A stretch of DNA of 64,000 bases, from NCBI GenBank assembly GCA_013399305.1, contig VXAI01000038.1:2862639-2926638 (forward strand), written 5' to 3'. Below the pieces are notes generated by a model, which saw only the letters and a program-made list of their open reading frames with translations, did no database searches and was not told the DNA's origin. The DNA is from Rostratula benghalensis (taxonomy: Eukaryota; Chordata; Aves; Charadriiformes; Rostratulidae). The position numbers and the translations under genes were made by a program. Shown piece after piece: positions 23,701 to 37,297 of this stretch. Position 1 is the stretch's first letter, and every line of letters starts with the position of its first letter.

Positions 23701-26665
23701 TTATCCAGTCACTTTTCTATCCAGTCAAAAGAATTTGTTGGGGTGTTTTTATAGTTTTGCTCCTGTAACACATTTGAGAAATCACATAGCCACTCCATAG
23801 GTTAACGGCTCTCATCCAAACATGTTTGAGAACAGCAAAAACTTAACCGCACAAAGAGGAGATGTCTTTGTTTGTTGAATGACTACCCTTGTTCTAACAA
23901 AGACCTTTAACGTGCATTCTGAATGAGTAGTAGATACAAACAACAATCAGGAGTCAATGATACAAGGTGCAAGCTAAGATGGAGGCATAGGGTTTTCATG
24001 ACTAAATCTGTGTTAGAACCTCACACTCACAAAGCTTGACTGCAATTGCCACCTGCAAAAAAGCAATTTGAAAAAGACATTGCAAAGATAAGGTTAATGG
24101 AATTTTCCTAAAAGCAACTCCTAAGGGATTCTCTGTTAAAGGAACCACTTTCCGCTTCAAATCTCAGTTTATTTCAGTTACCAGTCTTACAAATTTAAGC
24201 AGGCTACTGACAATATAAAGTGTATAAATTATATGCAGCCTTCCTTGATCTCTTACAAATTAGCCAGCAGTGAGTTCAAGTGAAAGACCTCAAAATAGCA
24301 CCACCCAAGCAGCAGAACTATTTCTTCCTGCAAGGAAACTTAAAAGTGAACAGCAATGGACTGTTTACATTAAAGTCAGAAGAGAAGCTCTGTTGACTTT
24401 CCCATTTCATTGAACTTGAGAACTCTGTCTGACAAGGAAGGTACAAGGAAAAGAGCCACAGTCTGTAGAGCTAAAAATAAGTACATAAAAATAACAGATA
24501 CTATGGAAACCAACAAGATTATAGTGAAATTGGTGGAAATTGATAAGGTTGAAGGAAAACTAAAGAGACAACAAATGAATGACCCTGGTAATTTAGATGC
24601 TCATAGATAAGAGACTTGCTAAATTTGATTCCTTTCTGTATTTTAATACAGGGCTTAAATAATACTTTTACAGAGAGGAAAAAATACTTTAAATTAATAG
24701 TTTGTAAAAAGAAACAAAAAAAATCCCTCCATGGAGAAGTGTGATGAAAATATTTTATTCACTATAACAGAATGCCTAATTTTAAGGCCTAAAATAGAAA
24801 GTATGATATAGTGGAACATGATGGAAGTTAGGGACAGCTGTGGAAATGCAATAGCATTATAAAAAGGATAAATTTAGACTTGGGGACTGAGGGTATAGGC
24901 TTTTTGTATCAAGCAGTGCTTTTTGTTTCTGATCCAGATAACAGAACACAAGCCATGGATTCTGGAGTGCTCTCATCTCATACTACTGTGAGTATTTCAG
25001 CTCTCACTATCAGTATCCGTCTGCAGACCTTAGTTGCAACCCTTGGGGTTTATCTGTAAGTTAAATGGTTTCATTTTGCACAAAAACAAGGCAAGCATAA
25101 TTCATCTGCAAGTGAGATAAAAAGCCATGAAGCTCCTTTCAGTCATACCAGAGACAGGCTATTTGTACATTCCACCAGTTTGTAATGAAACAGCATTTTG
25201 CCTTCAAAGTATTTCTTGGAATCAGTTTCATTTATTACATGGATATTCCCTTTTTGCCTGCATTGTTGGGGAAATTATTAAAGTAATACTGCTTAGTTAT
25301 TTGCTACTTGATCTGAGAGACGTCAGTGCCTGGCTGGCATCCCATATATGGAAAAGATCACGAATGTGTTAGGACTGACAGTCATTTGAATTTTAGCAAG
25401 TTTTCCCCATCAGGAGCAAAACCAGCTGGTTTATGAAAAGCAAATAATCCAGCATTTTGCTTATGATGGCTGATTACAATATTGAACTTTTATTTTACAC
25501 AGTATATCTTGTATATGATTGGATCCTGTTTAAATGGTATTACGTAGAAAGTATGTGTAAACATAGCTATAAATGGTTTGTCCCTCTGTATTTCCTTTAT
25601 CTGTAGCCCACACACATAGTATTATAGAATAGACTGCATTGTGGAAAACAACGCTCCTGTTTCTATTTATTGAAGAAGGACTCTGATCTATTCTTTTAGC
25701 AGTATAAGATACAATCGATGATCCTGAGCTTTCTGCTATTCCCTCTGTGAGTTACACGGCTTGCCTTTCTTCTAAGTTATTGAGCAAGAAGACAAAAGTC
25801 ATTATTTCATCCATAATTCTATCTGTATCGGTATGTGAAATATATGAAGATATCCCAGTTCAGATTACATTTTGAATTCAAGGTTGCATGTGCTGTTTTG
25901 CAACAAGGAAAAGGGGATTGTTTTCTGGTCTGCATGGAGTATTTTTTTAAAACTTGAAAGAATGCTCCATATGAACAGAACTGTAATGTTAGCCAACCTG
26001 CCAATCAAGACACTAATCCTCTACACATCTCTACCATCAGGAGACAGATACCTGGAAGCTGGTATGCTGGAGATAAAGAGAAAACTTGGACAGGAACCAG
26101 AAAATGTTCAAAATAAAAACTAGATTTGTATGTCCAGATACATTTTAAAAAAAAAAATTCTAACATGAATAATACAAAAGAATTTGGACCCCCACAGATT
26201 AAAAAACAAAGCTGTAAGCACATGCTCACTGCTGTCACTTGCTTCTAAGTGACCACTGGATTCAAAGTTCAGTATTTTGTCTTCACTGTATTTCCAGACA
26301 ACAAAGACACAGTATTAATGAAAGCAGTAACTGCACTGGTTAATTTTGACTCATGTCAGTGAGAGCAAATTTTAATATTTGAAGTAGTATGTAATATTTT
26401 ATATCTGAATCTTAACATTTGGATACAATGAAAACACAGTGAATCAGATAAGCATCAACTGTATTACAGTATCCAAAACTCAGCGGTCATTGAATATCAT
26501 TACTGTCTTTCATCCACTGAAAGATTATTCTGTCCAGTTCGACGGTTTTCTGGCACATTAGGTTCACGAAAATAAATTCAATTCATGTATTCAGTAAATT
26601 TTTTTACCATCAGGAATTATCTTCAAACAGATGTAATTTTTATTAACCTAATTTCTGCCAGTAAG
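20792..26665. other. Intergenic DNA, no gene seen
   Basis: AT-rich single-copy DNA to the right of the CpG island. The only open frame with a coding-like texture is a Lys-rich one at about 24,401-24,610. A homeodomain-rich patch of TTAATTAA-like sites lies around 21,085-21,115. No repeat family was recognised. Confidence 0.5.
24401..24610 (+). other. Lys-rich open segment, possible exon or TE relic
   Basis: About 68 codons are open, ending at TAA (24,608-24,610), with a charged composition (VKLVEIDKVEGKLKRQQ near the end). There is no ATG at the left end; it follows a pyrimidine stretch (gactttcccatttcattg) that could be an acceptor tract. No start, promoter or partner exon is visible. It may be a terminal exon, a fragment of an old mobile-element ORF, or chance. 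Confidence 0.15.
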
Positions 26666-26669
26666 TCTT

Positions 26670-27178
26670 GATAGCATTCAGTTTTGGTCCCCACTAAACA
26701 AGAAAGATGTGGACAGGCTAGAGAGTGTCCAGAGAAGGGCCATCAAGATGATCCAAGGACAGGGAAGCCTACAATATGAGCAAAGGTTGAGAGAATTGGG
26801 TTTGTTTGGCCTTAACAGAAAGGCAGCCTAGGGACGGGCGACCTTATCACCACCTTCCAGTATTTAAAGGGTGGCTCCAAAGAAGATGGAGAATCTCTTT
26901 TTACAAGGAGTCACATGGAAAAGGCATGGGGAAACGTGTACAAGGTACTGCAGCGGAGATTCCAATTAGACACAAGGAAAATTTTTCACAATGAGAACCA
27001 TCAGCCATTGCAATAACGTCCCCAGGAACGTGGCTGATGCCCATCATTGGATGCTTTTAAGATTCAGCTGGATAGGAAGCTGAGACATCTTGTCTATAGA
27101 ATGCACTTTTGCCATGAAAGGTTGGACTGGATGATCCCCAAGGTCCCTTCCAACTCAGTATTTTATGATTCTGTGATC
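26670..27178 (+). mobile_element. CR1 retrotransposon fragment, about 0.5 kb
   Basis: The copy runs from CATTCAGTTTTGGTCCCCAC through GAGTGTCCAGAGAAGGGCCA to the 3' tail GGTTGGACTGGATGATC and TTTTATGATTCTGTGAT. It corresponds to the C-terminal part of the CR1 reverse transcriptase ORF plus 3' UTR, interrupted by many frame breaks, so it is not active. Divergence is visibly greater than in the 44.4-kb copy. Confidence 0.92.
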
Positions 27179-27179
27179 A

Positions 27180-30100
27180 TAATATACATGGACTATTCAT
27201 AAACGCAATTTTACATTCAAAGTTTAGTTGTTGTGACCAAAAACATAAGTTCTAAGGAATGTTTGTGCTCAGTGACTCACTTTTTAAGATTAGGATTATT
27301 TTAAAACTGTGTATGTGAATACTTGTAGTTATGAATGAGAAATTTGCTTCTGTGAATATTCTTGCAATACTTAAAATTGGCTGGTTCACTAAATGTTCCT
27401 GCCAGTAAAGTAATTTGCTGGAATACTGTTGGAAAGCAAATACAGAAGGGGTGTGAATACAGTTCAAGAGAATTCATTTGCAAATCAAATGGATGGTGGA
27501 GGAGGAGATGCATTCAACAAAGGAAAAAGTCAACAAAGACACTATCACAATAAATGCAACAACATTTGGCAAGAATAACCTTTGCAAGCTTGCAACCTCT
27601 GTTCTGCAAAGGCATCCATATATGTAAAGTTCCTACTTCCGTGCAACAGGTGTAGAATGGGCCTATTAAACAGCTTGCAGAGCCACTGGACTAATACTAA
27701 TATTTGAAGCTAGAATTGTAGTGGCTTTTATAAAGAGAAACCATTGTATAAAAAAATCAGACAGTGCACGTAAGATGAGGTAAAGCTATGTAATGTTTTA
27801 TTTTATCCTTTATTAAAAATTGCATCAGGAACTACCATTACAGTCATGAAGGTGAGGGAAAGAACCCCCCAGAAGTTGCAAATTCTCCATTAGCTACAAC
27901 TTGCTAACTGATATTTATATTCCCACTCTCCTCTTCAGGAGAGAACGGGAAAATAGTCTGTGGCATCAAAACCCCCAGAAAACTATTATATCCTAAAAAT
28001 CATGAAGAAATCAAGAAACAGCTCTGCTTACCTCATACTTCATGACACTAGGAAAATCTACCCCTCCAGTTATGGTCACTTGCCTCAGGAAAAATTTCTG
28101 CTTCTCCACAAAGACAGCACTATTGCTGTCTGTCGCCAGTTGCTCTTACCAGACCCATCCTAACCACATGCTGGTGTTATGCTAAAAAGGTGGATTAGAT
28201 TAAATCACTTATCTGCAAAGGATATGCACCATTCAGAGGAACTAAAGTGTTTACTGTTCCACCATGTTACACTAATCAGGGCAAGGAGCTTTCTCTTTAT
28301 TCTGGACTATATGACAATGGTATCAAAACCCTAACAGGAAATTGCAGAATTTATCAAAACAGTAAGAAATGCATTTCTGTTTTCTGAACTTTTATATGTC
28401 AATCCAGCTATGAAATAATATAGTCACTTTTCCCTAATATTGTCTATGTCCTTCTTGGTTGTAGTGTAATTGGTTAACAGACCACAACCTTACTTTTGAC
28501 TCTACCTCCTAAGATGAAGTATTTGGGGGGGNGCTTTCTTAGCACGGCACCTAGCCTCTTGCCAGACCAGTGAGCTTCTTGATAAATCTTCCACTTAAGG
28601 ATGGATTCTTCAATAGTAACAGTCACAAATAACAGTATATATGAAGTCAAGATGCTTTCAAAGGTATGTTTGGGCCTTTCTCAACACTAAGTTTAGAGCA
28701 CGTACACTTTCCCCAAGAGAACACAAATCTGCATTCCTAGGCAATCTTTTTATAATCAGTGAGTTCACAGACTTAAAAGTATTAACAGAAAAGGCATGTT
28801 TAAGTGTTTCTTTACTAACAAGATCTTCAGATAGGAAGTTTTTCTACTGTAATATCTTAAAAAAAAAAAAAAAGTAGATATAAAATTTTCTTTGAAAATA
28901 CTTCAGAACTCTTTACTTCCCCACCAAAGCTCATCGGCTTCATCTGCTCTCAGTCACCGAGAAGCACAAAACAAAACTATGAAACTATCTATTTCATTAA
29001 ACGTATAATTGATGAAGAGAGTTAAGTCAGGCAAAGCAATAATAAAGAGCAAATTACAGCAAAAAAATACCTGTGGTACAATCCAGCAAGGCACATCTAC
29101 AGCATTAATTGAAACCTATTCCTTGACATAATGATTTCACATTAGAGTAAAAAAGGGTGTGTCTGGCTCAGAAGAACTAGAGCTCCAGAAAAATAATAAA
29201 CAGTCAGAGAGAGAAGCAGAGAGTCAGCCTTTTGGAGGGAATAAATAAAACTGTATGTGAATCTATATGTAGACACATTCTTACATATTAATATATATCT
29301 GAGTAAGAATTTCAATTAGGCCTGCACAATTTTTAAGGGGAGACAGGAGGAGTCTGCATCCTTTTTTGAGCTACTTTATGTTATAAGAACAGTAAGAACA
29401 AAATACTAGAGCTCTATCTCAGTTATAACATCTACTTATCACGGCACTGTCTTCAGAAACAGTTACATTGCTATTTTAATTGAATCTGAATTAATTGTGA
29501 AGCAGGGTAAGTATGGTTTATTGGATAAAATGTAATTTGTCTACTTAGTAACATTATTTACTAAATATTGTTAGCTCAACAAAAACACCTAGGGATTAGA
29601 AGTTAGAAAAAAAGGGGGTGGATAAAAGAAGGTCAAAATAGGAAAGGCTACAGTTACAGTGTGACTTGTTAAGCATACCAGCAAGTGAGTCCTGCTTCTG
29701 ATGGCTGCTGTAGAGATTATGTATTGCCTTTAAGGTATGGATTCTGGCAACCTTTCCCAGCTAAGGCTGCTATTTGGTTGGTTCATTATAGATCAGAGCA
29801 AAGGTACCCTCGTAATTTAGGAAATATAAAAGAACAAGCTAAGCTCAGATGAGAAAATAAAAAAACAAAGAAACTTGACAATATGGATGTATTCAGAAAT
29901 ATCTTCTGAGTATATAAAATATGCAAAATCTTCAATATAGCTCCCAAAATACTGAGAGGTCTAGCTTGATTATATGATAGAATATAATTAAAAAAAAATG
30001 CATTAGCTTTCTACACAATTATTCTTTACGCAATAGAAAAATTTAGGTTACCTAGTTATAAAATAGCTTAAATTTGCAACACCACATAATTAGTCTAGTT

Positions 30101-31795
30101 CCTTGTGATTTATTATGTACTTCTGGTAACATCTATATTAGTACTTAACAAATTACTCTGTAAGTAGTGGGAGTCAGAACACTTGGATTCTTAAACCTTA
30201 TTTTCTAAATACCCAACAACTGCCCAACTTATCTCTTGGCCCCTGGTGGTGCCCCTAGTGCCCGTCCATGCTCCTTCCCCACAGAACACTCCAGTGGCAA
30301 TTCTGAGCTTATTTGCAAGCCGACTGCCTGGCTAGTACATGATGTGACTTCTCAACTGGAGACAGACACAGCTCAAAAACCTGTGAGGAATAAGGGCTAC
30401 TCTCCTGACCTCATTTCCTATCTAGCAGTGGTGATATATCTCTGTCTTGGTTTAAGGGGCAGGGAGCACAGAGGACCATCACAGCTCAGCCTATGGCCAA
30501 CGCTTGCTAGCCCAGCATCATGCCGCAGGTATTTGCCCAGACAAACACAGTGGGTTAATCCACACTTTACATGAACAACAGCAACTACTGTACTGCTCTA
30601 AGATCATCTATACAAGTTGAATTGTTTTTCAAATGCAGTCTCTACTGGAGAAAAGATGGGGAAACGCCACACATTGTAACAGTCACGTGAGGTTGTCCTG
30701 TGGGTTTCCAGAGAAGAAAGCTTGAGATTTTGTGGTCCTTCTTATTGCTGCTAAATGCTATTCTCAGACTAGTCACAGCTGCAGCAGATGATGCAACATG
30801 AACAGATCAGATATGATACCTGCTGCCCAATGGTAGGAAATGACTGAAAGACAGACTGGTATGGATTTTTTTTTTTTTCCCTAAAACCAAACCAGAATAT
30901 AAATAGTTAACTGGAAAGTGCATCTGCTGAGAATGGACAACCAAATAAATATTTGTATTATTTCTAGTGTTAATTCTGAGTTGCTATCCCCAAGTGTGCT
31001 AACAAGGTCTTAAAAAAATGTGTTCAGTACTTGGGGAAGTAAAATCTGAAAGAAAAGGGGATATGTTCTGTGGACAGGGGAAATTAATAGAGAATCAATG
31101 CAATTAGAGTGATGATTTGCTCTCATCTTGCTAGCTGTAATATATCCGTACCCTGCCACCATAATTTACCTTGATCTTATCTTTCTCTCCTGCCAATTGT
31201 CTATTTTAAACAGTGTCCTTTCATTCCTCTTCTTGGATGACTAGGTCATTGTATGGGGAGATTAAAAAATTATGTAGGCTGAATTCCATCAAGTGCCTGC
31301 ATATACAGCAAGATTCTTTGAAGTAAGTGAACCAACTCGTACATTGTGTTAGACATACATATAAATACATTTTAGACTGAAGCTTTTGAAAACTAGTTTC
31401 TTGAGGCTTTGAAGAGAAATAATCTTGCAAACTGTTAAAATAGACTAATTTGACAATTTCACCATGTGAACGTTGTAAAAATATTGTGTTCATTTTCAAG
31501 TAGAAATCAAAGTTTAAAATAGAAAAGAAATAAAAAAATAAGATCAAGCAAACCTCTTTTTTTAAATGTGTATTCCAACTAATATTTCTAATACATTGAT
31601 TTAATTAGATTTCAAAATCAAAAAGTTTTAGAACTAAAATTTTTTGCAAATCTGTTAACTTCTAATAGAATATAATTGGTATCTGTAGAGGTACAAGAAA
31701 AAGAAAAACAAATGACCTGCAAAGACTGCCTGATACCTCTTAATCAGAAAAAAAAAAAAAAAAAGTTGTATATTTGATTTAGGCAAATGGAAGCC
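27180..31795. other. Intergenic DNA with one candidate exon
   Basis: No gene or repeat family was recognised. It includes one ambiguous base (28,532, after a run of Gs) and a well-spliced candidate segment at 29,457-29,506. A 112-codon open frame at 30,236-30,574 has richer composition (Pro, Ser) but no start or domain. Confidence 0.5.
29457..29506 (+). other. Candidate plus-strand exon
   Basis: Acceptor cacggcactgtcttcag and donor GAAGCAGG followed by GTAAGTATGG (near-perfect) flank 50 bases. Only one frame is open and it reads NSYIAILIESELIVKQ, entering in phase 2 and leaving in phase 1. No neighbouring coding exon was found, so it may belong to a non-coding transcript or be chance. Confidence 0.25.
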
Positions 31796-31799
31796 AGCT

Positions 31800-31960
31800 T
31801 CCAGTTGAGTTACTGAAGACAGTATAGTCTATACTCCCTTTTTCAGTGAGAATGCCAGAAGGAGGATTATGGTACATTTGGTCAGTACTGAATTTGAACT
31901 AGGTTCCAGAGATGAAAGCCTATGGGCTAATCTGTTGAGCTACCAAGTCCACTGCTGCGC
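31800..31960 (-). repeat. tRNA-headed SINE relic (MIR/AmnSINE-like)
   Basis: On the minus strand a pol III A box-like TTGGTAGCTCAACAG (31,932-31,946) is followed about 35 bases later by a B box-like GTTCAAATTC (31,890-31,899). The continuation AGTACTGACC and a CORE-like segment (TGGCATTCTCACTG) resemble ancient amniote tRNA-derived SINEs. It does not fold into a functional tRNA: the spacing and acceptor arms do not pair. It is an old, decayed copy, present because such elements predate birds. Confidence 0.5.
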
Positions 31961-31964
31961 TGGT

Positions 31965-32915
31965 TTATAGAAATCCTATTAGCAGTGTGACTGAGGGGTC
32001 AACAGATAAGATAGCAGACAAATATTTTAGACAAGCTAGATATTTCTTAGCCATGTTGTGCTTAACCATGTATTACACCTCTAGGAAGCGTTGGTGACTA
32101 AAGGGTAGCAAATTCTTCTTGTACTGCTGTTGCTGAGTTGTTAAGGTTTTAAAGGGCACCTATGCTACCTGCTGGGTCATCTTCTATCAGGATGAATTAG
32201 CATTCATTTCATCTTCATCAAGACATTGAGTAACAAACGCATATAGCATTTATAATCGGCAGATTTGACAAATAAGATTTCACGCATTTTATACCTTTAA
32301 TTCTTAGGACCTCCATGTTTCCTATTGAGGGGTTCCTGCTGACTTGAAATCCATTCAGCATATGTATTTCCCTGCTGTAGGTAAATGGCCTGGTCCAAAG
32401 TCCACTGCCATAGCCAGGAAGATTTCCAGTTATGGCACTAAGTTTTAAATTAATTTCCCCTCAGAAACCAGTATTGTTCCTAGAATTCAGGTTCTAAAAG
32501 TTTGAAACAATAAATAGCAATTGCCCCTTGTGATCCATCATGGAAAAAAACCCTTAAAATTCTGAAAAAAAAAGGTGAATATTACTTGTTAAAAAAATCT
32601 TGTTCTACAAACCATGTTTTTATTTGTCTTTCAATATATTTTTATTACTAACAACAAACTTGAAGTTCTAAATACAAGATAACTTAGTTTAGGCTGAAAT
32701 TCAAAACATACACAAATCACTATCTGCAGTTTCCAATTTAAGAGAGTCAGACTACAGAAATTAGTAACTGAAGTTGGCTAGATAAGGACAAAAATAACTC
32801 TAATATAAAAAATTAAATCTTATTTGATTTGAACATGAACAAATGCTGAATTCCTGTAAGACCATAGCTTTAATGCTATCTGCATTCCAAAGAACTGGAA
32901 ACACAGAAGGTACAC
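31965..32915. other. Intergenic DNA, nothing recognised
   Basis: AT-rich sequence between the SINE relic and a CR1 copy. I see no gene, repeat or clear regulatory motif in it. Confidence 0.5.
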
Positions 32916-32921
32916 CAGGTA

Positions 32922-33458
32922 AAGGGAAGTGATTCTGCCCCTCTGCTCTAAGTGAGTCCCTGCCTGGAGTACTGTGACCACCTCTGGAGCCCCCAACATA
33001 AGAGGGACATGAACCTGTTGGAGTGGGACCAGAGGCAACAAAGATGATCAGAGAGATGGAGGACAGGCTGAGAGAGATGGGGTTGTTCAGCCTGGAGAAA
33101 AGAAGGCTCCAGGGAGACCTTACTGTGGCCTTTCAGTACTGAAAGGGACCCCTAAGAAAGATGGGGACAGATCTTTTAGCAGTAGCTGCTGTAATAGGAC
33201 AAGGGGTAATGGTTTTAAACTAAAAGAGGGTAGATTTAGACAAGATATAAAGAAGAAAATTTTTACATTGAGGGTGGAGTTTGCCCAGAGAGGTGGTAGA
33301 TGCCCCAAATGCTGGAAACATTCAAGGTCAGGCTCCTGTGAGCATTTAGGGGCTCTGAGCAATGTGATCTCATTGAAGATGTCCCTGCTTATTGCAGCGG
33401 TTTGAACTAGATGACCTTTAAAGGTCCCTTCCAACCCAAACTATTCTATGATTCTAGT
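32922..33458 (+). mobile_element. CR1 retrotransposon fragment, about 0.54 kb
   Basis: Starts with CCTGCCTGGAGTACTG, continues with CTGGAGAAAAGAAGGCTCCA, and ends with GACCTTTAAAGGTCCCTTCC and CTATTCTATGATTCTA, the classical CR1 tail. It covers the end of the reverse-transcriptase ORF and the 3' UTR and is disrupted by frameshifts and stops. A 104-codon open frame on the opposite strand is a shadow of this repeat. Confidence 0.95.
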
Positions 33459-33459
33459 T

Positions 33460-35100
33460 AAGACCATATAAAGACAAAACCAGAGAGTACCATCTGAATT
33501 ACTGATATCACTCCCTTTGAATCACAGTAAAGACAAGCAGTAAATACTTAGTTCAAGATGTTCCACAGAACACATGCGTTATATTCAGTAATGCTTTGCA
33601 GCTACACGCCTTTTTCCATACCTTATAGCAAAGTTCGGATTAAGTCAGAAACTACCAGCTTGAACTATTAGAAAAAATAATGAAGAGCATCCCTGCAGCA
33701 TTACAGGATTGGGCAAAATCCTAGACAATCATAGGAAATGTAATCCCCACCTGGATAGGAAAACAACATTCCTCCCACTTCTCCTTTCAATCTCCATGTA
33801 CTCCTAATCAGTCTCACCCACAGAAATTTTTCTACCTGATTTCAAATGCCTAAATCAGCGTAACTCAAGATTGGAATTTTAGACACACCAACCACAAAGT
33901 AGGTAACGCATGTAGATGCAAGAGGAGGACTGATGTACCAGCACATAGAACTACTGGAGATGGAGAGAACACTACAAGAGCTGTAAAGCTGTTTAAAAGG
34001 GAAATAGCTAGTTTGGATATTGAGAATGGATAGAAGGAGCCTCAACAGTGGAGGTCCTTTAAGACTGATATTGGGGGACATAAGGAGAAAACTAAAAAAA
34101 AAGTGTGTTCATGAAATTCAAAGATTACTCAGAAGCATTACTAGTCTTAATGCATCTTAGTGTCTATCCTGTCAATTTACTTTACTCCCAGTGTCACTTT
34201 GAGGTCTTGATCCCCTGTCTGCCTGCAAGAACCTGGGCGTTAGTTTGCCCCTAGGCTTCTTTCCGAGAAAAGCTGACTACTGTAGTTTGTGGTAGATTCT
34301 GCTCTGCACGTGCAGCTTAGATGTGACTGCACCACATTTGGCCACAAGAAGATCATAGGAGGTCTGTGCTTTCAAATGTTTCCCAAACAAACTCTGACAC
34401 ATTACTAAACACCCTCCATCAGTGGGCTGTAATACAGTCTTATTTGTCCAGGTACTTTGCATAGAAAAAAACATACAAAAATAAGTATTTTGTTTTCCTC
34501 AAGGCTACAGGCATATTAAGCATACCCACGCTAAGTGTTACATCCACTTGGATGCAACCAGTCTGCTTCAAGGGGTGCTAGTTCTTAGGAAGCTGGACAC
34601 AAGACACTTTGCAACAGCTTGCCCAGAGACCAAACTTCCTTCACAGTGCAAAAGGCAAAAATAGTATAAAGAAGTATGAAATATCTTATGGTTTTAATTG
34701 CAGTAAAAGCAGGGAAGTTTAATAGTGTATAATTTTGTATTTCTTATTAAGTTGTTAATTAAAAAAATTTTTGCTGGAGTTCATAAGTTGAAAGTTAATG
34801 GAGATCAATAACTGCAGATTAGCTAATTGCAAGATGAATAAAACCTGCCAGTCTTCTTCTTGCAAGAAGACTATTGTGACTTTAGAATCTATCGAGTAGG
34901 AAGCAATACAGTAATAACATTTTATTTGGATTTCAGGGCTTAGTCATGCAGAATTCTTTTGCTGAAATACTTGTAATTAGTGAGAATCATGTATTTTTAT
35001 TATTTCTACTAAAAAGCAGTAAAAAAAGTATCCAGTACTTTGACCAACTCTACAGGCAGCGACCACATGAGTTCCTATTAGTGCTGACAAAACATCAATA
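33460..35100. other. Intergenic DNA between two CR1 copies
   Basis: No gene or repeat recognised. Several short open frames occur in both strands but none has a domain or paired splice signals. Confidence 0.5.
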
Positions 35101-35103
35101 GCT

Positions 35104-35320
35104 TAGAATCATAGAAAGGTTTGGGTTGGAAGGGAATTTTAAAGATCATCCAGTTCCAACCCTCTGACACGGGTAGGGACACCACCCACTAGACCAGGTT
35201 GCTCTAAGCACTGTACAACCTGACTTTGAATGTATCCATAACTTCTCTGCACAACCTGTTCCAGTGTCTCACCGCTCTCCTAAAAAGCCTCATTCCTCAT
35301 ATCCAATCTCAATGTAATAT
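35104..35320 (-). mobile_element. CR1 retrotransposon, 3' fragment, inverted
   Basis: Reading the plus strand, AGAATCATAGAAAGGTTTGG and GGTTGGAAGGGAATTTTAAAG are the reverse complement of the CR1 3' tail, followed by the reverse complement of the preceding UTR/ORF (ACCAGGTTGCTC, AACCTGTTCCAGTGTCTCAC). The copy is 5'-truncated and lies opposite to the three CR1 copies to its left. Confidence 0.93.
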
Positions 35321-37297
35321 GTCCTTTTGAACATTAGGTAGAGAACGTCCCATAAAGTAATGTAATATTCATTTGTTATGTGACCTAAGGATTTTCAGAA
35401 AACATAGCAAAAATAGCATTTTTAGCATCAGATATTATCTGCTTCCATTTTTTCCCCTTTCCTCCTCTAGTAGTAGTGCCACAGAAAACACGACTTCTTT
35501 TGGTACCCATAAGGATTGAAAAGATCAGATAAACTCTGCATAATCTAAATACAATTTAATTCTTCTTATTTGCAGTAAGCAACAAAACATGTTATTGATG
35601 CTGGAATCACTGAAAGATTCCCCTTAGGAAATTAGATTTTTTTCCCACTACAGTCAAATACATCCTATTTTTTAGAACCATTGATTTAATATCCCTCCTT
35701 AAAGTGCTTTTAAAGAATTGTAGTGTTATGTTGCACATTGAGTCACTTGCCTGGAAAATGCTTTTAGAGCTGAGACCCATCTTCTAATGTATATTTTGCA
35801 GTCAAAGGTGGAGTAACACTTAGTTCTTGATATAAAAGTCTATGACTATCACTTTGTGCGATATACTCTGTGTGTGTGTTACACCTGCCCATCTAGGCAT
35901 GTAGGATTAGTAGGACAGACAGTCACTACCACCACCAAGATTATCTCAGCAGCAAAAAAGCCTCCATTCTAGATTGTAAGAATCTCGGGCACTGCTAGCG
36001 CACACCTCTGCTTACACTCCACATGTAGAATAACCCTAGAAATAACTGCAGAAACATTTCATCTTGCTCATCACATATTTTTCAGTATGGAGATGTACTT
36101 GCCATTTTTGTTTCGTTCTCAAAAACTGTCCTAAGTTACATCTCCCCTGCCAACTCTACATTGCTTAAAAGAAACAATACAGAACCGAGTCCTCCGTAAA
36201 GAAAGGTCATAGATTGTCCCATGGTTCACTTCAAGTTGACAGTGCACCTGGGACAATTTGAAGCTGTTTCTAAACAAAACAACTTCACAAATCAAGATTT
36301 AAAAATGCAGTGTTTGTACTTCAGTCATAATTTTTGCATAGCCTGTACTGCAGGGTGCCGTCTTTAGAAAATTCTCCACACAACAAGTGGATACTGATGC
36401 TATTTGGAAGGGGAACGGCAAAGTCATGTATCACGTGAAATAGTTGTTAGGGAAACCTTCTACACTGGTATAATCCTGAAATGTAGTGATATGAAACCAG
36501 AATGTGTTTTTCTTTTTAAATTACAAGTTTCGGTGAGTTTAAAGGTCTGAAGTGTGTGGCAAGCTTATCTGATGGATAGTACAGCCAGCAGCTTTTTTAT
36601 GAAATGCTGCAGGTTTGATTCTATATTGATGAAGTCAGCTTATACTGCACTTAAACTAGTAGTGGTAGAAAACTTTCCTCACAGTAACTTACTGTAAATC
36701 AGTATAAACTCTATTACTTACAATGCACTCTGGTAACTGGAAAGTAGCCTTTATGTCTGCACAGACAGAAAAGCTAATAGAAAAAGCTCCTTTCCCCCAA
36801 ATAGTCACCAGTTCAGAGTTATGAGTCCGAGAGAGAGGTACTCAAAACCCCAGAAAAGATCAACTTAGTGGTCAGAAAAATAATAAAATATTAGGAAGAA
36901 TCTGGATGTATATAACACAAATATAAACAGTTGTAGCTACACATTTTTACAAAGCACACATGTCTTAGAGATAGAGAAAACTGAAGTAAAATTATTAATT
37001 TGGCCTATTATCTCTTATATGATGTTATCCTTATTTTGTACGCTGTTTTATGTAGAATGTTAATATATGTACACTTAAGAATATATATACACATAAATCT
37101 ATACACATTCTGAGAGGTGCATACATAGATCTTCTCTCTCCACTTTCATCTCCTTTCATCCATCTCTCTCATCTCAGATGCACACACACCTCAGCCCAAA
37201 TGAAATAATTCTCACTGCTTCAGTTGGCTACAGTCTTGAGTTCAAACTAGTGATTTCTTTTTTCTTCTGTGTTCACATCTATATTTTTTCTCTACAG

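Noticed and set aside
30236..30574. 112-codon open frame with Pro/Ser-rich start
   Set aside because: No ATG at its start, no domain, no splice context; composition alone is not enough.
33120..33434. 104-codon minus-strand open frame
   Set aside because: It is the antisense shadow of the CR1 copy at 32.9-33.46 kb.
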